Source: Baekduia alba
GTDB taxonomy: Bacteria; Actinomycetota; Thermoleophilia; Solirubrobacterales; Solirubrobacteraceae
Reading direction: 5' to 3'
Length of the DNA stretch: 64,000 bases
Assembly: GCF_028416635.1 (NCBI RefSeq)
Contig: NZ_CP114013.1
Location: forward strand, 5,518,001-5,582,000
Below, in pieces: positions 44,553-53,154 of the stretch; position 1 is the stretch's first letter; every line of letters starts with the position of its first letter. The notes beneath the pieces are model-generated. The model was not told where the DNA came from. It was given only the letters and a program-made list of their open reading frames with translations, and searched no databases. A program made the translations under genes and the position numbers.

Positions 44553-44569
44553 TCAAGGCCCCGCTTTGA
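44553..44569. promoter_or_regulatory. LysR-type box at the lysR start
   Basis: TCAAGGC-CCC-GCTTTGA, an interrupted palindrome with one mismatch per arm. It overlaps the TTG start codon of the LysR gene. A copy differing only in the centre occurs at 47817-47833. Confidence 0.65.
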
Positions 44570-45492
44570 CCCTCCAGCGGCTCCTCTACTTCCGGACCGC
44601 GGCCTCGCTGGGCTCGTTCAACGCCGCCGCCCGCGCGCTGCGCTGCACCCAGCCCGCCGTCTCCGAGCAAGTGCGACAACTCGAACGGGAGCTCGGCGTC
44701 GCGCTCTTCGCGCGCGGCGGCCGCGGGCTGACGCTGACCAGCGCGGGCCGGGCGTTCCAGGGCCACGCCGAGCGCGTGGCGGAGGCTGCCGACGACGCGC
44801 TGGCCTCGGTCGGCCGGCGCGGCGCCGTCCGGCGCGACCGCGTTGTCACGATGGGCGTCTTCCGCAACGCGCCGTACTACGACGTCGCCGGCCTGGCCGC
44901 GCGCTTCTGCGCCGTCGACCCGGACGCGCACCTGCGGCTGCCGGGCCAGAACTCGTCCGACGTCGCCGCCGCGGTGCGCGCCGGCGAGCTGGAGGCCGGC
45001 CTCGTCGTCCTGCCGGTCGACGACCGCCAGCTCGACGTGCGCCCGCTGTTCCGCGACGAGGTGCTCGTGCTCAGCGCCGACCCGGCGCGGACGCGCCGCC
45101 GGCTGTCGATCGCCAAGCTCGCCGCGGCGCCGCTGATCCTCTACGACGCCACGCACGGCTTCGACGACCCGACGCGCCGGCAGTTCGCGGCCGCCGCGCA
45201 GGAGGCCGGCGTCGCGCTCACGCCCCGGGTGGAGGTCGAGCACATCGAGACCGCGCTGCAGCTCGTCAGCCTCGGCCTGGGCGACACGATCGCCGCGCGC
45301 GCGGTCATCCGCACCGCGCCGATCCCCGACAACGTCAGCGCCGTCGGCCTGACCGAGCCGATCCACGACTCGTTCGCGCTGATCACGCGCCGCGGCGTCG
45401 CGCTGTCGCCCGGGACGCTGGCGCTCGTCAACCTCGTCGACGACTGGGCGGCGACGGTGGCGGCGCGGCTGAAGGCGAAGCTCGCGGGCTAG
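44566..45492 (+). CDS. LysR-family regulator, 308 aa
   Basis: The N-terminal HTH is clear: LQRLLYFRTAASLGSFNAAA, RALRCTQPAVSEQVRQLERE, LGVALFARGGRGLTLTSAG. A periplasmic-binding-like effector domain (residues 95-300) follows. TTG at 44566 is the only start that gives the full HTH, and it lies in the LysR box. The divergent HisD-family gene and the second box at the permease-nitrilase promoter suggest it controls all of them together. Its TAG stop shares CTAG with the nitrilase stop. Confidence 0.92.
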   Translation: MTLQRLLYFRTAASLGSFNAAARALRCTQPAVSEQVRQLERELGVALFARGGRGLTLTSAGRAFQGHAERVAEAADDALASVGRRGAVRRDRVVTMGVFRNAPYYDVAGLAARFCAVDPDAHLRLPGQNSSDVAAAVRAGELEAGLVVLPVDDRQLDVRPLFRDEVLVLSADPARTRRRLSIAKLAAAPLILYDATHGFDDPTRRQFAAAAQEAGVALTPRVEVEHIETALQLVSLGLGDTIAARAVIRTAPIPDNVSAVGLTEPIHDSFALITRRGVALSPGTLALVNLVDDWAATVAARLKAKLAG

Positions 45493-46307
45493 CCCGCGAC
45501 CGACTTGTACATCTCGGGACGGCGGTCGCCGAACGCGTGCGCCAGCTCGGTGAGCTGCTTGTCGCGCGCCGCCGCGAGGTCGACGTCGGCGACGACCATC
45601 CCGACCGCGTGCGTCTCGGCGACGACCCAGCCGTCGACGCCGACGATCGACGAGCCGCCCGTCCACTCCAGGCCGCGCTCGGTCCCGAGCCGGTCCGCGC
45701 ACGCGACCGCCATGCGGTTGACGCGAGCGGTGCCCATGGCCACGACGGCCTCCGGCGGGCGCTCGCCGTCGGGGCGCGGCACGAGCGGCCAGTTGGTCGG
45801 GACGGCGAGCAGGTCCGCGCCGGCCAGCGCGACGGCGCGCGTCAGCTCCGGGAACTCGAGGTCGTAGCAGATGACCACGCCCACCCGCCCGGCCCGCGTC
45901 TCGACGACCGGCGGCGCGCCGGCGCCCGGAGCGAACAGGCGCTTCTCGCCGTCCCACAGGTGCAGCTTGCGGTAGACGGCCCGCAGCTCGCCGGCCTGGT
46001 CGATCACCGCGGCGCTGTTGTAGGTCTTGCCGTCCGGACCCGCCTCGCAGAAGCCGCCCACCACGACGAGGCCGCCGCGCGCCGCCTCCGCCGCCCACGC
46101 CCGCAGGATGTCGTGGTCGGGCGCGATCGCCGCCGCCGCGCACTCCTGGGCGTCCGCGAACAGGTACCCGGACGTCAGCAGCTCGGGCAGGACGACGACC
46201 TCGGCGCCCGCCTCCGCCGCCTCGCGGATCGCCCCGACCGCGAGCCCCGCGTTGGCGTCGAGGTCGCCGATGGTCGGCGCAAGCTGCTGAACGGCGATGC
46301 GCGTCAT
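45489..46307 (-). CDS. nitrilase-superfamily carbon-nitrogen hydrolase, 272 aa
   Basis: The Glu-Lys-Cys triad is present: VVVLPELLTSGY near residue 42, YRKLHLWDGEK near 113, and VVICYDLEFPE near 147. The type resembles omega-amidases and N-carbamoyl/aliphatic amidases rather than true nitrilases. It would release ammonia from an amide. It overlaps the APC permease gene by ATGA, so uptake and hydrolysis are coupled. The regulator is probably the convergent LysR. Confidence 0.9.
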   Translation of the reverse strand: MTRIAVQQLAPTIGDLDANAGLAVGAIREAAEAGAEVVVLPELLTSGYLFADAQECAAAAIAPDHDILRAWAAEAARGGLVVVGGFCEAGPDGKTYNSAAVIDQAGELRAVYRKLHLWDGEKRLFAPGAGAPPVVETRAGRVGVVICYDLEFPELTRAVALAGADLLAVPTNWPLVPRPDGERPPEAVVAMGTARVNRMAVACADRLGTERGLEWTGGSSIVGVDGWVVAETHAVGMVVADVDLAAARDKQLTELAHAFGDRRPEMYKSVAG

Positions 46308-47758
46308 GCCGACGATGTTGCCAGCCCGCGCCGGACCCGGCCGGCGAGCCCGGGCGCCAGCACGACGATCGCGCCGCCGATCACGAGCCAGATCAGCACG
46401 AGCCAGCCGAAGTGCCGGTAGGCGCCCTCGACGTTGAACACGTTCTTGTAGATGGTGTAGATCACGAACGCGCCGCCGAGCGTCGGCACCGCGACCTGCC
46501 ACATCGGCGCGCGCGCCTCGCCACTGAAGAACAGGAACTTGACCGCACCCGCGGTCGCCAGGACGTAGGCCACCAACAACGAGATGGTGCCGAGCGTCAG
46601 CGCGTAGAACGTGGCGTCGAGCACCGTCGAGCCCGCGATCCGCTGGCCGACGACGCCCAGGCCGATGACCACGAGCACGACCGCCAGCGCCCGCGCCGGC
46701 TGCCCGTGGCGCGAGAGCTTGACCAGCCCGCCGTGCGCGCCGGTCGCGTCGCGGGTCAAGGCGTACAGGATGCGCGCCGCGCCGCTGGCCGTGCCGAGCG
46801 AGATCGCCAGCAGCGAGATCGTCGCCATGCCGACCAGGACGTCGGCGTACACCTTGCCGATGTAGCCCTGGCCGAGGTCGTTGAACGGCGAGCCGTCGAC
46901 GAAGGCCGTGACGCCGTGCGCGTCGGTCCCGTAGCCGAGCGACTGCGACGCGGCGGTCAGCAGGTAGAACGCGCCGACGACCACGACCGCGACCTTGATC
47001 GCGCGCGGGATCTCGGTCTTCGGGCTCGCCGTCTCCTCGCCCAGCGCCGCCGCGCCCTCGAAGCCCGCGAAGGCCAGGAAGCCGTAGACCGCCGCGCTGG
47101 CGATCGTGCCGATGTCCGCACCGGTCGGCAGCTGCAGGAAGTGCATGTTGAACGTCTGGCCCTGCGGGCCGTGGGAGAAGATCAGCTTGGCGAAGATGAC
47201 GACGCTGAGGATCGTCACGAGGATCGCGCCGAGCACCTCGGAGGCCAGCAGCGAGCGCGTGATGAGCCGGATCTCGTTGAAGGCCAGGGCGCAGACGCCG
47301 GCCAGCCCGGCCAGCGCGATCCACACCCACTCGGTCGTGTGCAGGATGCCGACGTCGTCGAGGAACTGGCCGCCGAAGTAGCCGATCTCGATCGTCGAGC
47401 CGCAGCCGATCGCGACGTAGGCGCCGAGCAGCGCCCACCCGGCGAGGAAGCCGGCCCGCGGGCCGAGCGTCACGCCGACGAGGGCGTAGACCGAGCCCGT
47501 GTGCGCGATGTGCTGGGCGAGCTTGACGAACGCGTAGGCCACGAGCGCGACGCCGATCACCGCGAAGATGAACGCCAGCGTGACGCCGCGGCCGATGATG
47601 CCGGCCGCGCCCGTCCCGAGCAGCGCGATCGCGCCGACCGGGCCGATCAGGCCGACCGAGAACGCGGCGGCGTCGACGAGCTTGAGCTCGGTGTGCATGC
47701 CCTGGCCGCCGGACGAGGGCTCTGGCGCGGGCGCGGCGACGGGTGTCGTCTGAGACAT
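46304..47758 (-). CDS. APC-family amino acid/amine permease, 484 aa
   Basis: Twelve hydrophobic segments. The APC core motif lies in FSVGLIGPVGAIALLGTGAA near residue 35, and helix 6 in VYGFLAFAGFEGAAALGEET near 220. It takes up an amino acid or amine across the membrane. It is the first gene of a two-gene operon with the nitrilase-type hydrolase. TAGCGT is 7 nt before the ATG with no Shine-Dalgarno. Farther upstream are CCTTGAT-N12-ATCAAGG and the LysR-type box at 47817-47833. Confidence 0.9.
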   Translation of the reverse strand: MSQTTPVAAPAPEPSSGGQGMHTELKLVDAAAFSVGLIGPVGAIALLGTGAAGIIGRGVTLAFIFAVIGVALVAYAFVKLAQHIAHTGSVYALVGVTLGPRAGFLAGWALLGAYVAIGCGSTIEIGYFGGQFLDDVGILHTTEWVWIALAGLAGVCALAFNEIRLITRSLLASEVLGAILVTILSVVIFAKLIFSHGPQGQTFNMHFLQLPTGADIGTIASAAVYGFLAFAGFEGAAALGEETASPKTEIPRAIKVAVVVVGAFYLLTAASQSLGYGTDAHGVTAFVDGSPFNDLGQGYIGKVYADVLVGMATISLLAISLGTASGAARILYALTRDATGAHGGLVKLSRHGQPARALAVVLVVIGLGVVGQRIAGSTVLDATFYALTLGTISLLVAYVLATAGAVKFLFFSGEARAPMWQVAVPTLGGAFVIYTIYKNVFNVEGAYRHFGWLVLIWLVIGGAIVVLAPGLAGRVRRGLATSSA

Positions 47759-47796
47759 GCCGGCGACGCTAGCCGTGGCGGCGGGAGGTCGCCAGG

Positions 47797-47833
47797 CCTT
47801 GATCTCCTATCGGACATCAAGGCGCAGCTTTGA
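47797..47833. promoter_or_regulatory. LysR-type operator of the permease-nitrilase operon
   Basis: CCTTGAT (47797-47803) and ATCAAGG (47816-47822) form a perfect 7-bp inverted repeat. TCAAGGC-GCA-GCTTTGA (47817-47833) overlaps it and matches the box at 44553-44569 in 15 of 17 positions. Confidence 0.7.
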
Positions 47834-47847
47834 CCTCGCCTCGACCG

Positions 47848-48849
47848 CTACTTGATGAGCACGGGCGCCCCGACCGGGACGCGCGGGTACAGGTCCTTGA
47901 CGTCGGCGACGTGCATGCGGATGCAGCCGTGCGACGCGGCGGAGCCGATCGAGTAGTCCTCGCCGGTGCCGTGGATGCCGACGCCGTTGATGATGCCCAT
48001 CCAGCGGGCCTTCAGCGGGTTGGCCGCGGAGCCGCCGTCGACCGTCGTGCCCTGCAGCTCGCCGGCCCACGGCGAGTTCGGCACCGACCACACCGGGTCG
48101 ACCTGCTTGTCGGCGATGTGGAACAGGCCGGACGGCGTCGGGTAGGCCGGCTGGCCGACGGCGACGCCGTAGGCCTTCTTGAACTTCAGGCCCTTGAACA
48201 GGCGCAGCTTGAAGTGCGCCTTGTCCACCGTGACGACCGTCCCGTACACCTTGGCCAGGTCGTTGATGTTGACCTTCGGCGAGGTCTTCAGCAGCTTGCT
48301 GTGCAGCGTGCGCGGCGCGGTGACGCCGTCGTCCAGCGCGGCGTCGATCTGGCCGGCGACGGCCTTCTGATCCAGGGCCCGGCCGTGCGCGGCGCGCTTG
48401 CGGTAGATGTGGGTCAGCGTGATCTTGACGGTCGCGTTGCGCGGCGCCTTGGCGACCTTCGCGGCGACCCCGGCGACCCACGCGCGCACCGACAGCTTGG
48501 AGTGCGAGAGCTTGAGCCCGACGTCGCCCGGCGCCTTGGCGCGGATCGCGCGCTTGGCGGTCGTCAGCGCGTCGAAGGTCAGCTTGGCGTCGGTCGCGGG
48601 CTTCAGGGTCCACGGCTTGCCGGCGGCGCCGAGGATCAGGTCCGCGTTGACCTTCGGGCCGATCGCGCCCTCCAGCCGCGCCTGCGCGTCGACGAGCGTC
48701 AGGCCCGAGAGGTCGACGCCTCCGGCGGTGACGCCGGCGGGGACGTTGGTCGGGTCCTTCTGCTGCTTCTTGGCGGCGGAGGCGACGGTGGGAACGGCGG
48801 CCGCCAGCAGGGCGACGAGCAGGAAGAAGAGGACACGAGCGCGCGACAT
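47848..48849 (-). CDS. L,D-transpeptidase (YkuD) with peptidoglycan-binding domain, 333 aa
   Basis: A signal peptide (VLFFLLVALLAAAVPTVASA) is followed by a PG_binding_4-like region (residues 40-190). The YkuD catalytic domain (205-333) has the active-site stretch GIHGTGEDYSIGSAASHGCI, RM, holding the His and the S-x-G-C-I/R Cys. It makes 3-3 crosslinks in the wall peptide or anchors proteins. The ATG at 48849 puts the signal peptide at the N-terminus; TACCCT lies 10 nt upstream. It is monocistronic. Confidence 0.92.
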   Translation of the reverse strand: MSRARVLFFLLVALLAAAVPTVASAAKKQQKDPTNVPAGVTAGGVDLSGLTLVDAQARLEGAIGPKVNADLILGAAGKPWTLKPATDAKLTFDALTTAKRAIRAKAPGDVGLKLSHSKLSVRAWVAGVAAKVAKAPRNATVKITLTHIYRKRAAHGRALDQKAVAGQIDAALDDGVTAPRTLHSKLLKTSPKVNINDLAKVYGTVVTVDKAHFKLRLFKGLKFKKAYGVAVGQPAYPTPSGLFHIADKQVDPVWSVPNSPWAGELQGTTVDGGSAANPLKARWMGIINGVGIHGTGEDYSIGSAASHGCIRMHVADVKDLYPRVPVGAPVLIK

Positions 48850-48936
48850 GAGGCCGCGCAGGGTAGCGGGGCCAACCGCCACCCAGGGGGCGCCGGTTCG
48901 CCCTGCAAGAACTCGCCCAGAGGCTCGTTCTCGCGC

Positions 48937-50049
48937 CTACGCGGCCGCGCGGCGCCTGCGGCGGCGCGGGCTGGCCGGCTCCGCCGCACCTTCGTTGCGC
49001 GCGAAGAACTCGTCGATCCAGCGCCACGTCGTCGCCTGCGCGCGGCGGCCGGTGAGCACGCCGAGGTGCCCGCCCGAGCCGGTCTTGCACTGGACCTCGG
49101 GCGCGCCGGTGAGCAGCTGGGCGACGTGATGGACCGCCGCGGGCGGCGCCAGCGTGTCGGCCTTGCCGGCGATCGTGAGGACCGGCACGCGCACGTCGGC
49201 GAGGTCGATGTCGTGGTCGCCGAGCGCCAGCCGCCCGTCGGCCAGGTCGTTGACCCGGAAGAACTGGTGGTAGAGCTGGCCCATGGTCCGCCCGGGGTAG
49301 GCGTGCATGTTGTCGATGAAGTGGTCGACGGCCTCGATCTGGGCCAGGAAGTCGCGGTCGTGCAGGTTGGTGGCGATCGCGACCGGCTTGGTGAGGTACT
49401 TGTCGAGCGTCGAGAGCTGGAACGCGCGCTTGACGATCGGCGCCGGAGCGCCGCCGAGTGCGCGGTAGACCGCGGTGGCGAAGATGCCGTTGGTGATGTT
49501 CGCCACGCCGCGGATCGGCGCGAACAGCCGCAGCTGCGCGAAGTCGAACGGGCTCGCGACGGCGGCGATCGAGTTGACCGGCAGGTCCGGCCGCGCGGCG
49601 AGCGCGAGCAGCGACATGATCCCGCCCAGGCACCAGCCGACGACCTGCACGGGCTGGCCGCCGGCGTCGGCGCTGACCTGCGCAATCGCGCGCGGCAAGA
49701 CGTCCTGGACCCAGTGCTCCAGGCCGAGGTCGCGGTCGGAGAAGGCGATGCTGCCGTAGTCCACCAGGTAGGTCGGGTGACCAAGGCCTAGGAGATGCTC
49801 GGCCATCGAGCAGCCGCGGCGCAGGTCGAAGCAGATCGTCGGCGCGGCGAGCGGCGGGACGAGCAGGACCGGCAGGTGGCGCGTGCGCTCCTCGCCGCTC
49901 AAGTAGCGGTAGACGGTCCCCTGCGGCGCCTCGTCGATGACCGTCGCCGGCGTGCGGCGCAGGTCGGCGACGCCGCCCCGCACGAACAGGTCGAAGGCGT
50001 TGGCGGCCGCGTGGGCGACCTGGTCGGGCGTGGGGATCGGCGCGATCAC
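48937..50049 (-). CDS. PhaC-like poly(hydroxyalkanoate) synthase family protein, 370 aa
   Basis: An alpha/beta hydrolase of the PhaC class. The lipase-like box has Cys in the nucleophile position (VVGWCLGGIMSLLAL near residue 145), the Asp lies in IAGKADTLAPP near 275, and the His in GSGGHLGVLTG near 325. The size fits class III PhaC. A phasin or PhaE partner is not seen. The start is GTG 50049, overlapping the stop of the upstream hydrolase by GTGA. The tail is very basic (SPRRRRRRAAA), which may bind nucleic acid or granules. Whether it makes PHA or acts as an acyltransferase is open. Confidence 0.85.
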   Translation of the reverse strand: MIAPIPTPDQVAHAAANAFDLFVRGGVADLRRTPATVIDEAPQGTVYRYLSGEERTRHLPVLLVPPLAAPTICFDLRRGCSMAEHLLGLGHPTYLVDYGSIAFSDRDLGLEHWVQDVLPRAIAQVSADAGGQPVQVVGWCLGGIMSLLALAARPDLPVNSIAAVASPFDFAQLRLFAPIRGVANITNGIFATAVYRALGGAPAPIVKRAFQLSTLDKYLTKPVAIATNLHDRDFLAQIEAVDHFIDNMHAYPGRTMGQLYHQFFRVNDLADGRLALGDHDIDLADVRVPVLTIAGKADTLAPPAAVHHVAQLLTGAPEVQCKTGSGGHLGVLTGRRAQATTWRWIDEFFARNEGAAEPASPRRRRRRAAA

Positions 50050-50924
50050 GTCGACGAGGGAGTGTGGCGCATCGTGAAGTCTTCGAGCGCTGCGACGAAC
50101 CGCTCGGGCGCCTCGACCTGCGGGCAGTGCCCGACGCCGTCGAGCAGCACGTAGGTCGTGTCGGGCAGCGCGTCGATGACGTGGCGCGCGCCGCTGTGGG
50201 CGACCATGCGGTCGCGATCGCCCCAGATCAGCAGGACGGGGACCGTGACGTCGGCGAGGCGGAAGCTCTCCAGCGTGAGCTCGGGCAGGAGGCGGCGCCC
50301 GTTGGCGAGGATCTGCGCGACGGCCGCGCGGGAGCGGTGGTGCTCGGTGAAGGCGGCGACCACCTCGGCCGCCGCGGCGCGGGGCTTGGCGAAGGCGAGC
50401 GTGCGGTAGGCCTGCCCGACGACGGTCCGGACCAGCGGCGCCGGCAGCGGCACGGGCGCGGCGAGCAGGCCGCGGACGAACGGGTCGCGCTCGATCAGGG
50501 CGAACCAGCGCGGCATGTCGAGCCCCGCGGGCGCGACGGGGACGATCCCGGCCAGCGGCAGGTCGTCGTCCTCGGCGACGCGCAGCGCGACGGCGCCGCC
50601 GAGCGAGTTGCCGGCGAGGACGACGTCGGCGCCGGCGGCGCTCTGCTCGCTGGCGTAGACGACCGCAGCGCGGGCGAACGCGCGGTACTGGTCCAACACG
50701 GAGCCGTCGACCTCCAGCGGGTCGGCCCGGCCGTAGCCCGGGAGGTCGACCGCGAGCGCGCGGCGGCCGCGCCGGGCCAGGAGGTCCAGCGCGCGGCGCC
50801 ACGTGTCCGCGCTGTCGGCGAAGCCGTGCAGCAGGACCAGCGGCGGGCCGTCGCCTTCCAGCTCCAGCGCGCGGGTCCGGACACCCCCGAGCGTGAGGTC
50901 GTGCTCGACGAGCGGCTCGCGCAT
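50046..50924 (-). CDS. alpha/beta hydrolase, 292 aa
   Basis: A standard alpha/beta hydrolase: oxyanion loop LVLLHGFADSADTW, nucleophile VVLAGNSLGGAVAL near residue 115, Asp in LLIWGDRDRM near 230, and His in LDGVGHCPQVEAP near 260. The start abuts the stop of the MFS gene with no gap, and the end overlaps the PhaC-like gene. It may be an esterase or thioesterase supplying or recycling acyl units for the PhaC-like protein, an inference from operon order. Confidence 0.88.
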   Translation of the reverse strand: MREPLVEHDLTLGGVRTRALELEGDGPPLVLLHGFADSADTWRRALDLLARRGRRALAVDLPGYGRADPLEVDGSVLDQYRAFARAAVVYASEQSAAGADVVLAGNSLGGAVALRVAEDDDLPLAGIVPVAPAGLDMPRWFALIERDPFVRGLLAAPVPLPAPLVRTVVGQAYRTLAFAKPRAAAAEVVAAFTEHHRSRAAVAQILANGRRLLPELTLESFRLADVTVPVLLIWGDRDRMVAHSGARHVIDALPDTTYVLLDGVGHCPQVEAPERFVAALEDFTMRHTPSST

Positions 50925-52481
50925 CTAGCGGGCGGCGGGCTCCGGCTGCGGGGTCGCGGGCGCGGGCGCGCCGTGCGCGACGAAGTCCTGGCTGCGCACG
51001 AGGATCAGCGCGAGGACGGCACCGACCAGCGCGACGACGCCGGCGATGACGAGGATCTCGTTCAGCGCCGAGGTCCAGCCCGTGACGAACTGGTCGTGCA
51101 GCGGGCCGAGCACGCGCGGGTCGCCCTGGGCCAGCGCCTCGGACGGCGGGAGCTTGGCGCCGGGCGGGCGCTGCGCGCCGCTGTCGCGCATGGCGTCGAG
51201 GATCTTGCTGCTGACCGTCGACTGGAAGATCGCGCCGAGGCCCGCGATCCCGGTGGCGATCCCCACCTGGCGGAACGTGGAGTTCACGCCGCTGGCCATG
51301 CCGGCGCGGCGCGGGTCGACGACGCCGACCGCGGTCGAGGCGATGGCCGGGTTGGTGAGGCCGACGCCGGCGCCGGCGAGCAGGAAGCCGGGCAGCAGCG
51401 CGGTCCACTCGGAGTCGGCGTCCAGCCCGGACATCAGCAGCAACCCGATGCCGATCAGGCCCAGGCCGGCGCCCAGCAGCAGGCGGACGGGCACGCGCTC
51501 GGTGAGGTTGCCCGACAGCGCGGCGCAGAAGAACGACACGACGGTGATCGGCAGGAACCGCAGGCCGGCCTCCAGCGGGCTGTAGCCGAGGATGTTCTGC
51601 ATGAACAACGTCAAGTACAGGAACATCGCGAAGATCGAGGCCGACAGGGCGAAGGCGACGATCGAGACGCCGACGAAGGTGGGCTTGCGGAAGAGGCTCA
51701 GGTCCAGCATCGGGCGTCGCCGGCGCGACTCGATCACCACGAACGCGATCAGCAGGACGGCGGCCGCGACCAGCAGCCCGACGATCTGACCGCTGCTCCA
51801 GCCCTCGCTGTTGCCGCGCACGAGCGCGAAGACGAGCGCGAACAGGCCGGTGGAGAACGTCACCAGGCCGGCCCAGTCGATCGGGTCGGGGTCCGGCGAC
51901 CGGGACTCGGTGACCAGCCGCAGCGTCACGGCGATCGCGGCGAGGCCGATCGGGAGGTTGACGAAGAAGATCGACTGCCAGCTGACGTGCTCGGTCAGCA
52001 CGCCGCCGACGAGCGGGCCCACGGCGACCGAGGCGCCGGTCGTCGCGCCCCAGATGCCCAGCGCGGTGCCGCGCTCGCGGCCGGTGAAGGCGGAGGCCAG
52101 GAGCGCGAGCGAGGTGGCGAACATCGCGGCGCCGCCGACGCCCTGCAGCGCGCGCGCCAGGTTCAGCGTGGTGGGGCTCTTGCTCAGCCCGCAGAGCAGC
52201 GAGGCGATCGTGAAGAGCACGAGGCCGGCGACGAAGACGCGCTTGCGCCCGACGCGGTCGGCGAGCGAGCCGGCCGTCAGCAGGAACGCGGCGAGCGTCA
52301 AGGCGTACGCGTCGACGACCCACTGGAGGTCCTGGAAGGACGAGTCGAGGTCGCGCTGGATGTCGGGCAGCGCGACGTTGACGATCGTCACGTCCAGCAA
52401 CAACATGAACGTGGCGACGCAGACGGCGCCGAGCGTCCACCAGCGATGCGGGTCGGGCGGGGAGTCGGGCTGCACGCTCAT
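50925..52481 (-). CDS. MFS drug:H+ antiporter, DHA2 (14-helix) type, 518 aa
   Basis: About 14 hydrophobic segments. Motif C-like and DHA2 signatures are present: LLLDVTIVNVALPDIQRDLD at helix 1, GSLADRVGRKRVFVAG at loop 2-3, and TLALGIWGATTGASVAVGPL, VGG at helix 5. It is an exporter of hydrophobic drugs or metabolites. It starts the three-gene operon with the hydrolase and PhaC-like genes. An 8-bp inverted repeat just upstream (52485-52505) is a candidate operator for an unlinked repressor. Confidence 0.9.
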   Translation of the reverse strand: MSVQPDSPPDPHRWWTLGAVCVATFMLLLDVTIVNVALPDIQRDLDSSFQDLQWVVDAYALTLAAFLLTAGSLADRVGRKRVFVAGLVLFTIASLLCGLSKSPTTLNLARALQGVGGAAMFATSLALLASAFTGRERGTALGIWGATTGASVAVGPLVGGVLTEHVSWQSIFFVNLPIGLAAIAVTLRLVTESRSPDPDPIDWAGLVTFSTGLFALVFALVRGNSEGWSSGQIVGLLVAAAVLLIAFVVIESRRRRPMLDLSLFRKPTFVGVSIVAFALSASIFAMFLYLTLFMQNILGYSPLEAGLRFLPITVVSFFCAALSGNLTERVPVRLLLGAGLGLIGIGLLLMSGLDADSEWTALLPGFLLAGAGVGLTNPAIASTAVGVVDPRRAGMASGVNSTFRQVGIATGIAGLGAIFQSTVSSKILDAMRDSGAQRPPGAKLPPSEALAQGDPRVLGPLHDQFVTGWTSALNEILVIAGVVALVGAVLALILVRSQDFVAHGAPAPATPQPEPAAR

Positions 52482-52484
52482 GAT

Positions 52485-52505
52485 GTCCGAGTCAACTACC
52501 CGGAC
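52485..52505. promoter_or_regulatory. candidate operator before the MFS-hydrolase-phaC operon
   Basis: GTCCGAGT-CAACT-ACCCGGAC, an inverted repeat matching at 7 of 8 arm positions, 3 nt upstream of the ATG at 52481. The size and place suit a TetR- or MarR-type operator; no such regulator gene is adjacent. Confidence 0.45.
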
Positions 52506-52521
52506 GTTCGCACCGCAACCA

Positions 52522-53154
52522 CTACTGGGCGTGGCGGAGCACGCCGTCGACCAGGGCGCCGGCCGAGCCGCGCAGGTGCCGGCGCAGGACGTCCGGGCCG
52601 TGGCGCTCCAGGTCGGCGAGCAGCTCCAGGTGCTCCTCGGCGAGCCGGGCGAAGGTGTAGTGCGGGCGGACGAGCAGGAGGAACAGGCGCGTCTGGGCGG
52701 TGAGCTGGTCGTGCACGGCCTCGATGCGGGGCGAGCGCGCGCCGCGGACGATCGCGGTGTGGAGGTCGGCGTGGGCGCGGGAGACGGTAGGCCAGGAGGG
52801 ACGGGCCCTCCGGCACGCGCGGGCGAGGACCTCGGCCGCCTCGTGGACGGAGGGCGGGAGGCGGTCGCCGTTCTTGGCGAGCGCGAGGTGGGCGGCCTCG
52901 ACCTCGAGCGCGGCTCTGAGCTCGTAGAGCGCCACGATCGCGTCGGCGTCCAGGCCGGCGACGCGCGCGCCGCGGTTGGGGACGATCTCGACCAGGCCCT
53001 CGGTCTGCAGCGCCTTGAGCGCGGCCCGGACGGTGTGGCGGGCGGCGTGGCAGGTCTCGGAGAGGTCGCCTTCGACGAGGCGCTGGCCGGCCGGGAGCTG
53101 GCCGTCGAGGATGCGCTCGCGGATCTGGGCGGCGACCCGGTCGCCGGCGGTCAT
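52522..53154 (-). CDS. GntR-family regulator, FCD type, 210 aa
   Basis: The GntR winged helix is RVAAQIRERILDGQLPAGQR, LVEGDLSETCHAARHTVRAA, LKALQTEGLVEIVPNRGARV. An FCD helical domain (residues 75-205) with ELRAALEVEAAHLA and the metal-site-like His of RAHADLHTAIV follows. It overlaps the end of the EamA transporter gene by ATGA, so regulator and transporter form one mRNA. The perfect palindrome at 54121-54137 before the transporter is its probable site. Confidence 0.9.
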   Translation of the reverse strand: MTAGDRVAAQIRERILDGQLPAGQRLVEGDLSETCHAARHTVRAALKALQTEGLVEIVPNRGARVAGLDADAIVALYELRAALEVEAAHLALAKNGDRLPPSVHEAAEVLARACRRARPSWPTVSRAHADLHTAIVRGARSPRIEAVHDQLTAQTRLFLLLVRPHYTFARLAEEHLELLADLERHGPDVLRRHLRGSAGALVDGVLRHAQ

